Part shown: positions 1-5,098 of the stretch, in pieces
Numbering within the stretch: position 1 is the stretch's first letter
How the letters are laid out: the number at the start of each line of letters is the position of its first letter
NCBI GenBank assembly: GCA_023230175.1
Contig: JALNXV010000059.1
Coordinates: forward strand, 1 to 13,224
Direction of reading: 5' to 3'
From: Candidatus Cloacimonadota bacterium
Lineage (GTDB): Bacteria > Cloacimonadota > Cloacimonadia > Cloacimonadales > WRIO01
DNA length: 13,224 nucleotides
Notes under the pieces: model-generated
Database searches by the model: none
Seen by the model: only the letters and a program-made list of their open reading frames with translations
Told to the model about the DNA's origin: nothing
Translations under genes and position numbers: made by a program

Positions 1-1026
1 CAAATTTTACCGGGTTCTGAATATCTTACTCCCCAAACTGATTTTATCCAAAAAGAAGAAGATATATTTATCTCAGATGTAAATAGTTATTTCTCTGATT
101 TTTTTGAAAAACAAATCGTATTTTCCAAGATGAATTTTCTAAAAAATACTATGCTCAAGACCATCAATAAAGAATACAAAAAAGTACTCAACAAAGAAAA
201 AAAACAAATTACAGAATTAAATTCTGCTCTTAATATAGATATTTGGAAACAATACATTGAACTATTAAAAAGTTCATTTAATGAGATAAAACAAGGTATG
301 GAAGAAATATCTCTTACCAATTATTATGATATGACATCAGCAGACAAAGGCATATTCCCTATTATTAGCATCCCTCTGAAAAAAGAAATTTCTCCTCAAA
401 AAAACATTGACTATTATGCAAAAAAATATCGAAAAGCTTTAAAAGGACAAAAAATAATAAAAGATAATCTGTCAAAAACTAAAAAAGAACTTGCTCATTT
501 AGAAGAAATAACAAAAGAACTTTCACAAATAAATGATTACATAGAACTTAAAGATTTTCAAGAACAAACAATGTCCCAAAATGATTTCATTGGTAATTCC
601 AATAATAAAAATGATAAACAATTATTTAGAAAAATCCCCATTAACGATGATTGGGAAATACTTATAGGCAGGTCAAACAAAGAAAATGATCTACTTACTT
701 GTAAAACAGCTAAAGGTAATGATTGGTGGTTTCATACGAGAGTATTTCATGGTACTCATATTGTTTTAAGAAATTTTAAAAAACAAACTCCACCGGAGCA
801 ATTAATAATTATATGTTGCCAATTAGCCGCATGGTTTAGCAAAGCTAAACATTCATCAAATGTTCCTGTTGACTATACTCAAATCAGATATGTAAGAAAA
901 CCCAGAGGTTCAGCACCCGGATATGTTATTTATACAAACCAAAAAACTTTTTATGCTGACCCCCTTGACTATAAAAAAGCACATTTACAGATTAACTCAA
1001 TGTATCAAATTAAAAATGGAGTTTAA
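1..1026 (+). CDS. rqcH: NFACT/RqcH-family ribosome quality-control protein, 3' part (5' end outside window)
   Basis: The reading frame is open from base 1 to the TAA at 1024-1026, so 341 residues of a larger protein (family usually about 550-600) are visible. The ATG at 130 is internal, not the start. Residues 2-10 (ILPGSEYLT) match the proline/glycine-Tyr motif near the end of the NFACT-N domain. A Lys/Glu-rich coiled-coil stretch spans roughly residues 45-190. The C-terminal NFACT-R (DUF814) domain covers about 215-325, with IGRSNKENDLLT, DWWFHTR, HGTHIV, VPVDYTQIRYVRKP and PGYVIYTN. Family knowledge: RqcH binds 60S-like obstructed large ribosomal subunits and recruits tRNA-Ala to add alanine tails to stalled chains; older names are FbpA or fibronectin-binding protein. 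The Asp-Arg pair that engages tRNA lies in the missing N-terminal part and cannot be checked. The gene directly abuts the next one, suggesting co-transcription. Confidence 0.9.
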   Translation, partial: QILPGSEYLTPQTDFIQKEEDIFISDVNSYFSDFFEKQIVFSKMNFLKNTMLKTINKEYKKVLNKEKKQITELNSALNIDIWKQYIELLKSSFNEIKQGMEEISLTNYYDMTSADKGIFPIISIPLKKEISPQKNIDYYAKKYRKALKGQKIIKDNLSKTKKELAHLEEITKELSQINDYIELKDFQEQTMSQNDFIGNSNNKNDKQLFRKIPINDDWEILIGRSNKENDLLTCKTAKGNDWWFHTRVFHGTHIVLRNFKKQTPPEQLIIICCQLAAWFSKAKHSSNVPVDYTQIRYVRKPRGSAPGYVIYTNQKTFYADPLDYKKAHLQINSMYQIKNGV

Positions 1027-1617
1027 ATGACTGAATCAATCTATTTCCAATTTATTATATTTCCCTTGTTAATAATTCTCGCCCGAATTGCTGATGTATC
1101 AATGGGAACACTTAGAATAATCCTACTTTCCAAAGGACATAAAAGACTTGCCCCAATAATTGGTTTCTTTGAAGTATTTATCTGGATATTGGTTGCAAAA
1201 CAAATCATTACTGATGTTTCAAACATAATTGCCTATCTTGCTTATGCATTAGGTTATGCTTTAGGTACGTATGTTGGGATGGCTATTGAAAGCAAGCTTT
1301 CCTTAGGAAAAGTGCTTATTCGCTCAATAATCAATAAAGAAAGTGAAAAATTAATCCAAGTACTTCGAGAAAATCATATAGGACTAACAACAATAAATGC
1401 TCAAGGCAAATATGGAGATGTAAAAATACTATTTATTATTGTCAACAGAACAGAATTAAATAAGGTTATCTCACTAATTAATAGCAATAACCCTAAAGCA
1501 TTCTATACTATCGAAAGCATCCAATCAGTTAATGCCGGATACTTTTCTACCATACCTAACAATGAACCAATAGTTAGGTTTACTCAGCTCTTCAGACCCG
1601 GTAGAAAAGGCAAATAA
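1027..1617 (+). CDS. UPF0316 family membrane protein (DUF5698 + DUF2179)
   Basis: This 196-residue protein resembles the UPF0316 family (B. subtilis YebE type). The N-terminal half has about three hydrophobic segments (roughly residues 8-30, 42-60 and 64-86). The first holds the family-like motif ARIADVSMGTLRII, and the next holds GFFEVFIWILVAK. The C-terminal part (about 110-175) is a soluble DUF2179-like domain, with Gly/Asp at QGKYGD and a following hydrophobic strand. The function of the family is unknown; the architecture suggests an inner-membrane protein with a cytoplasmic sensor-like domain, which is inference. The start ATG follows immediately after the upstream TAA and has a GGAG Shine-Dalgarno at 1018-1021, so translation is probably coupled to the rqcH-like gene. 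It ends 3 bases from the stop of a convergent gene, with no convincing terminator between them. Confidence 0.85.
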   Translation: MTESIYFQFIIFPLLIILARIADVSMGTLRIILLSKGHKRLAPIIGFFEVFIWILVAKQIITDVSNIIAYLAYALGYALGTYVGMAIESKLSLGKVLIRSIINKESEKLIQVLRENHIGLTTINAQGKYGDVKILFIIVNRTELNKVISLINSNNPKAFYTIESIQSVNAGYFSTIPNNEPIVRFTQLFRPGRKGK

Positions 1618-1620
1618 ATG

Positions 1621-3189
1621 CTATTTTAAAATAAGTATTTTTTTATATCTGTGTATATTATCCTCAACCACTCTCACAAAATAAACACCGGAAGTAAGTT
1701 GTTTAAGCTTTTTTGAACTAATATTTATATCCTTTTCGTAAGAATAATCTTGTTCATATACTTTTTGTCCTTTAATGTTGTATAATTCAACTGTTGTCGT
1801 ACTTTGTATATTTCTTTTAAAATCAATACTTAACTCTTTACTATTCCGGATGTATGGATTTGGATAAACAGAAATATCATTTTGCATTCCTATTACTTCA
1901 TCAGATGTACTATTTGGAAGTACATCTAAAGTGACATAATTAAGACTATCATCAGAAAAAATTAGATTCGCTTGTTGAGTTAAATCTTCAGAAGAACTTA
2001 TTATAAATATAGCGTTCTCTGAAAAATCTGTACTTAAACTATATGCCTCAATAAACTGATTTTCACTTTGATATTCAGCAATTACAGGATAATGACCATT
2101 TTGATCAGAATATGAAATCTCTATCATTCTTGAAGAGATATAATTATAACTTATTTCAGGAATAGTATTTTCTTCATTTATTATCCTAAAAGGTTCACAA
2201 TACACTAATGTTGGTACACCAAAATCATAATTCATCGAAGGATTAAGTATATTTGCTATCTTGATAATAAATGGTAAAGCCAATAACGACTTACTCGAAT
2301 TTGGCCATTCTCCAAATTCATCATCTAACAATAAACTCTCAAAATCTAAACCCAATAAAAGCTCTCCCTGATTAACAGAGGTATCTATAGCTGAAATTGA
2401 TTCAAATTGAGAAAAATCTATACTATCAGGTTCTGCAAAATATGAAATAGGTATCTTATACAATCCGGAACTTAAGAAATAAGGAATCTCTGCTTTTAAC
2501 ATAACATAAACATTTAAATCACCCAACAAACTTAGATCAAGATTTGCAAAATCTATATCAGTCACATCAATACCCTCTAAATGATCAGGATTTATTAAGC
2601 ATACTCCATACATATAATATGTTATATAACTTGATGATGCAGGATAAGTTGCAGATAAGTTTTCAAGAGAAACTCTCAATGATTTTGACAAATTACTTAT
2701 ATCAATAGGATCCTGTTCCAACACAAATGATTGACCAATTAAGTCCAAAACTTCATCCCCTTGCAATTCTGCCTCTCCAACTACATCATCGCCTGCACTT
2801 AAATAATAAAACGGATCTGTTGCTAATCCAACAGGCACTTGATACGGAGAAATCAAACTAAAAGAATCATTTACATATTTTAACCCTATTGACTGAATTG
2901 ATATATCCGGATTGGGCAAAATCGCTTTCATCTCATAGCTATTTATCATTGAAAAATATTGTTCATAAATATAATTTTCAGAAACACTAACCACCCTGAG
3001 ACTATCAATAAAATCTTGATATTCTTCAGAAAAAAGTAACCTTAAATGGATATTTCCGGTTGGAGTTTGATAACTACTACTCAATAACTCAGAAATATCA
3101 AAATCTGGTATCTCGACTACTTGACTGTATAAACTGCAGAACGATATACATATCAATAATATAATTACATTTTTTTTTATAAAACTCAT
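1621..3189 (-). CDS. secreted protein of unknown function with T9SS type A C-terminal sorting domain
   Basis: The 522-residue product begins with a signal peptide (MSFIKKN, hydrophobic core to about residue 20, likely cleavage near SLYSQ), so it enters the periplasm through Sec. Residues 440-522 form a type A C-terminal sorting domain: a YPNPY motif at about 442-446, a beta-rich segment with VELYNIKGQKVYE, then SGVYFVRV and a final basic/hydrophobic tail KKILILK. In FCB bacteria this domain directs passage through the type IX secretion system, with cleavage and surface attachment or release. I do not recognise the intervening 400 residues; they are acidic, rich in Ser, Asp, Leu and Tyr, with few cysteines and no visible protease or glycosidase motif. 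An adhesin or structural surface protein is a guess. The start has GGAGGT at 3193-3198 on the minus strand. The gene is monocistronic, reading away from the porin gene. Confidence 0.85.
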   Translation of the reverse strand: MSFIKKNVIILLICISFCSLYSQVVEIPDFDISELLSSSYQTPTGNIHLRLLFSEEYQDFIDSLRVVSVSENYIYEQYFSMINSYEMKAILPNPDISIQSIGLKYVNDSFSLISPYQVPVGLATDPFYYLSAGDDVVGEAELQGDEVLDLIGQSFVLEQDPIDISNLSKSLRVSLENLSATYPASSSYITYYMYGVCLINPDHLEGIDVTDIDFANLDLSLLGDLNVYVMLKAEIPYFLSSGLYKIPISYFAEPDSIDFSQFESISAIDTSVNQGELLLGLDFESLLLDDEFGEWPNSSKSLLALPFIIKIANILNPSMNYDFGVPTLVYCEPFRIINEENTIPEISYNYISSRMIEISYSDQNGHYPVIAEYQSENQFIEAYSLSTDFSENAIFIISSSEDLTQQANLIFSDDSLNYVTLDVLPNSTSDEVIGMQNDISVYPNPYIRNSKELSIDFKRNIQSTTTVELYNIKGQKVYEQDYSYEKDINISSKKLKQLTSGVYFVRVVEDNIHRYKKILILK

Positions 3190-3192
3190 ATA

Positions 3193-3198
3193 ACCTCC
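3193..3198 (-). promoter_or_regulatory. Shine-Dalgarno site of the T9SS-domain gene
   Basis: The minus-strand sequence GGAGGT lies 3 bases before the ATG at 3189-3187. This near-complete anti-16S complement fixes the start and places the signal peptide at the true N-terminus. Confidence 0.75.
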
Positions 3199-3211
3199 AT
3201 TAATATTTTAT

Positions 3212-3240
3212 AACATAATAATTATAGTATTTTTTGTCAA
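3212..3240 (-). promoter_or_regulatory. candidate sigma-70 type promoter for the T9SS-domain gene
   Basis: On the minus strand there is a perfect -35 box TTGACA (3240-3235), a 17-base spacer and a -10-like TATGTT (3217-3212, 4 of 6 to consensus). Transcription would start near 3205, giving a leader of only about 15 bases before the start codon. A TATAAT (3226-3221) also occurs inside the spacer but lacks a -35 partner at proper distance. Chance AT-rich matches are possible here, so confidence is moderate. Confidence 0.5.
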
Positions 3241-3297
3241 ATATTTTTTTTATACTTTTTTGTTTTTATAATTAAAAAATATATACACGAGTTTTTT

Positions 3298-3306
3298 TGC
3301 TATAAT
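3298..3306 (+). promoter_or_regulatory. possible extended -10 promoter upstream of the palindrome
   Basis: The nine bases TGCTATAAT match an extended -10 element (TGn plus a perfect TATAAT). No good -35 box is seen at 16-18 bases upstream, which extended -10 promoters can tolerate. Transcription would begin near 3313 and run through the palindrome at 3341-3388, giving a short hairpin RNA. In such AT-rich DNA this could be a chance match. Confidence 0.3.
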
Positions 3307-3340
3307 TTAAACAAAAAATACAAATTCCCTTCATAAAAAG

Positions 3341-3388
3341 AACAAGGGACCTCCAGGATGCTTTAAACCATCCTGGAGGTCCCTTGTT
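3341..3388. repeat. 48-base near-perfect palindrome (20-base arms, 8-base centre)
   Basis: The left arm 3341-3360 and right arm 3369-3388 are perfect reverse complements over 20 bases. The centre CTTTAAAC (3361-3368) contains the self-complementary TTTAAA, so 23 of 24 possible pairs match; only C3361/C3368 fails. The arms are 11/20 G+C within a strongly AT-rich gap and include both GGAGGT and its complement ACCTCC. On the minus strand the stem is followed by CTTTTTATG, a moderate U-tract, so it could terminate leftward transcripts; on the plus strand the following GTTTATC is poor for termination. No gene on either strand reads into it, so an ordinary gene terminator is not expected. It may be a dispersed repeat (REP- or MITE-like), a hairpin RNA or a regulator site. 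Confidence 0.9.
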
Positions 3389-3427
3389 TATCAACTATAT
3401 CTTGCTATGATTTTATTATAAATAACT

Positions 3428-3439
3428 ACCTTAAAGTTA
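3428..3439 (+). repeat. 12-base direct repeat, copy 1
   Basis: The sequence ACCTTAAAGTTA occurs here and again, identical, at 3513-3524, 85 bases downstream, about eight turns of B-DNA. The core is itself close to palindromic (TTAAC-CTTAAAG-TTAA type). It could be a regulator binding site; AT-rich chance recurrence is not excluded. Confidence 0.4.
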
Positions 3440-3512
3440 ATTTCTCTATTTTGATGAAAATCTAGGTCAAATAGTAATAAATTTTCATAATATAATTAAC
3501 TATCAAAAATTA

Positions 3513-3524
3513 ACCTTAAAGTTA
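3513..3524 (+). repeat. 12-base direct repeat, copy 2
   Basis: Identical to 3428-3439. Here the preceding bases extend it to TTAACCTTAAAGTTA, making the local dyad symmetry stronger than in copy 1. It lies about 73 bases upstream of the -35 box of the porin-like gene. Confidence 0.4.
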
Positions 3525-3550
3525 TGATATACAATAAATTAAAAAGCAGA

Positions 3551-3565
3551 AATATCTACTCTGTT
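3551..3565 (+). repeat. imperfect 15-base direct repeat, copy 1
   Basis: AATATCTACTCTGTT matches 3606-3620 (AATATCCACTCTATT) at 13 of 15 positions, 55 bases apart. The second copy sits between and touching the -35 and -10 boxes of the porin promoter, so the pair is a candidate operator. Confidence 0.4.
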
Positions 3566-3596
3566 TGTAAAAAATGAGATTATTTAAAAAAAATAT

Positions 3597-3625
3597 TTGA
3601 CAAATAATATCCACTCTATTAAAAT
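3597..3625 (+). promoter_or_regulatory. sigma-70 type promoter of the porin-like gene
   Basis: A perfect -35 TTGACA (3597-3602) is followed by exactly 17 bases and a -10 TAAAAT (3620-3625, 5 of 6 to consensus). The expected start near 3632 leaves a leader of roughly 30 bases ending in GGAGG. This is the clearest promoter in the window and suggests strong expression, consistent with an abundant outer-membrane protein. An imperfect direct repeat covers the spacer (3606-3620). Confidence 0.75.
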
Positions 3626-3660
3626 GAAGTCATAGAATGTAATAAAGAATGGAGGTAATA

Positions 3661-4863
3661 ATGAAAAAATCATTATTTTTAGCTGCAATCTTACTAATAT
3701 CACTCGCTCTTTGTGCAACAGTAGAGATTAGTGGTGACGCAAGAACTCGTATGTCATGGAATAATTGGTTTGATCCGGATTCAGATTCTAAAAGTATTTT
3801 TGATTCTAGAGCACAAATCCAATTTAAAGTAAATCCTGCAGAAGATTTATACTTTGTTTATATGCTTAGAGCCGGAAATTATGTTTGGGGAGACAAAGCA
3901 AATACCGGTGTTTGGTCAAAAAAAGGTAAATTAGTTACAAGACATTTATACTTTGATTACAATGGTTTTGAAGATATGAATATCCGAGTTGGTTTATTGC
4001 CATGGTTAGATCACAAAAGCCTTGTTTTAGATGATGATCTTGCCGGAGTAATTGTATCTAAAAAATTTAATCAAGATATGACTCTTGAAGTTGGTTACGG
4101 ACAAGTATATGAATCAGATACAGCATTCGACGGAACTAATGACTACAATGATGCTGATGTTGATGCATTTTTAGGATTAATAAGCTTTGATATGTCAAAT
4201 ATGTATGGTGTAAATACCATTATAAAAAGCTATAAAATCAATAAAAGCAGATTAGACTTATGGTTTATGCCATATTTCAACTACAATTTAAATGGTTTAC
4301 AAATTGATGCTATGGGAGCATACAATTATGGATCATATACAGAAGCTTTTGCAGGAAAAGATGTAACAAATGGTGGTTATGCATTTTCTCTTGATTTAGA
4401 ATATAACTTAGAAGAAAACGGTATTGCCGGACTTAATTTCTTATATTCATCAGGTGATGACGGAGAAGATCCTGAATCTACAACAGCATTTAATACTTTA
4501 TCATCATATTATATGAATGGTCTTGAATATATGGGTATCGGCATTAATGACTCTCATCCAAGTGATTTTTATTTTGATGCAAACAATAATGATGCAGGTA
4601 TTATGAGTATAGTAGGACGTTATGCATATCCTTTCACTGAAAAATTTACCGGACGTATAGCTGCAGGTATGGTTAGTGCAGTTGAAGGTGAAGAAACTGC
4701 AATGGCGACCGAAATAAATATCGGAGCATGTTATATGCTATATGAAAATGTTAGCTTAGATGCTGTTGGTGCTTATGTAATGCCCGGAAAATACTATCAA
4801 TATGCCGGAGAAGACGGTGATAATGCTTATGAAGTTAGTACAAGAATCAATGTAAAATTCTAA
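3661..4863 (+). CDS. porin-like outer-membrane beta-barrel protein
   Basis: The start is the ATG at 3661, because GGAGG at 3651-3655 serves it; an in-frame ATG at 3649 contains that ribosome site and is too early. The 400-residue product opens with a signal peptide (MKKSLFLAAILLISLALCA). The mature protein is a series of alternating polar/hydrophobic strands with aromatic girdle residues (LYFVYMLRAG, RHLYFDYNGF, NIRVGLLPW, LDLWFMPYFNY) and Asp/Gly/Asn-rich loops, and ends in Phe (RINVKF), the usual BamA-recognised end of outer-membrane barrels. The start, with GDARTRMSW and RAQIQFKV, resembles alginate-export or phosphate-selective type porins, but I cannot assign the substrate. It has its own promoter and terminator, so it is monocistronic. 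The high content of Asp and Glu would make the loops strongly acidic. Confidence 0.8.
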   Translation: MKKSLFLAAILLISLALCATVEISGDARTRMSWNNWFDPDSDSKSIFDSRAQIQFKVNPAEDLYFVYMLRAGNYVWGDKANTGVWSKKGKLVTRHLYFDYNGFEDMNIRVGLLPWLDHKSLVLDDDLAGVIVSKKFNQDMTLEVGYGQVYESDTAFDGTNDYNDADVDAFLGLISFDMSNMYGVNTIIKSYKINKSRLDLWFMPYFNYNLNGLQIDAMGAYNYGSYTEAFAGKDVTNGGYAFSLDLEYNLEENGIAGLNFLYSSGDDGEDPESTTAFNTLSSYYMNGLEYMGIGINDSHPSDFYFDANNNDAGIMSIVGRYAYPFTEKFTGRIAAGMVSAVEGEETAMATEINIGACYMLYENVSLDAVGAYVMPGKYYQYAGEDGDNAYEVSTRINVKF

Positions 4864-4881
4864 AACTTAGATAAAACATTT

Positions 4882-4910
4882 AAGAGGAGCTTATGCTCCT
4901 CTTTTTTTTT
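4882..4910 (+). terminator. intrinsic terminator of the porin-like gene
   Basis: A 9-base-pair stem (AAGAGGAGC 4882-4890 with GCTCCTCTT 4895-4903) closes a TTAT loop and is followed by an unbroken T-tract to 4910. It begins 18 bases after the TAA of the porin-like gene. It is a textbook rho-independent terminator and separates this gene from the bamA cluster. Confidence 0.95.
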
Positions 4911-5098
4911 ACAAATAACGTAATAAGTAAAGTTTTTATTAGTTATAATAATTAAAAGCTACGATAAAGGAGAAATAATAAGTGATAATTAAAATACAAA
5001 TCAGAAAATTAATTAAATAAAAATCAAATAAATGTAAAAAAGACTTTACTAAGTTTTGGCTTTATTTTTTATGGATACATACTTATATTGGAGGATTG
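4911..5098 (+). other. upstream region of the bamA cluster
   Basis: This 188-base gap must hold the promoter of the following five-gene cluster, since a strong terminator precedes it. A TATAAT lies at 4944-4949 but has no recognisable -35 box at the right distance, so I do not call a promoter with confidence. An AAAGGAG-like site at 4966-4972 precedes a 12-codon GTG frame (4982-5020), probably spurious. If transcription starts near 4956 the leader would be about 140 bases. Confidence 0.4.

Larger units (their letters stand above)
3190..3660. other. divergent intergenic region with promoters, palindrome and short repeats
   Basis: This 471-base gap separates the minus-strand T9SS-domain gene from the plus-strand porin-like gene. 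I see no coding frame. It is very AT-rich except for the arms of a palindrome at 3341-3388. It holds a candidate promoter at each end, an extended -10 motif at 3298-3306, a pair of 12-base direct repeats 85 bases apart, nested A+T-rich inverted repeats at 3436-3508, and an imperfect 15-base direct repeat whose second copy overlaps the porin promoter. The two genes may share control from here, which is inference. Confidence 0.7.

Noticed and set aside
130..132. ATG at 130 as the start of the first gene, implying a short NFACT protein.
   Set aside because: The frame is open back to base 1 and encodes a conserved NFACT-N motif there, so the gene simply begins outside the window.
87..320. Minus-strand frames at 87-320 and 1041-1226.
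   Set aside because: They lie opposite the NFACT and UPF0316 coding frames, which carry clear family motifs.
1618..1636. TATTTTAAAATA palindrome (1622-1633) at the convergent gene ends, considered as a bidirectional terminator.
   Set aside because: The stem is A/T only, with no loop and no proper U-tract, and it overlaps the coding end of the minus-strand gene.
3649..3660. ATG at 3649 as the start of the porin-like gene.
   Set aside because: It contains the GGAGG ribosome site that serves ATG 3661 and would add four residues in front of a standard MKK signal peptide.
4982..5020. A 12-codon GTG frame after an AAAGGAG-like site in the bamA leader, considered as a leader peptide.
   Set aside because: Spacing is long, codons are what AT-rich DNA gives by chance, and no terminator/antiterminator pair follows it.
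4926..5050. Inverted pair AGTAAAGT (4926-4933) and ACTTTACT (5043-5050) flanking the bamA leader.
   Set aside because: Eight A+T-rich bases 109 bases apart are expected by chance and no other structure supports them.
5096..5098. TTG at 5096 as the start of bamA.
   Set aside because: It lies only 1 base from GGAGG, whereas the next codon ATG 5099 is at a more workable distance.
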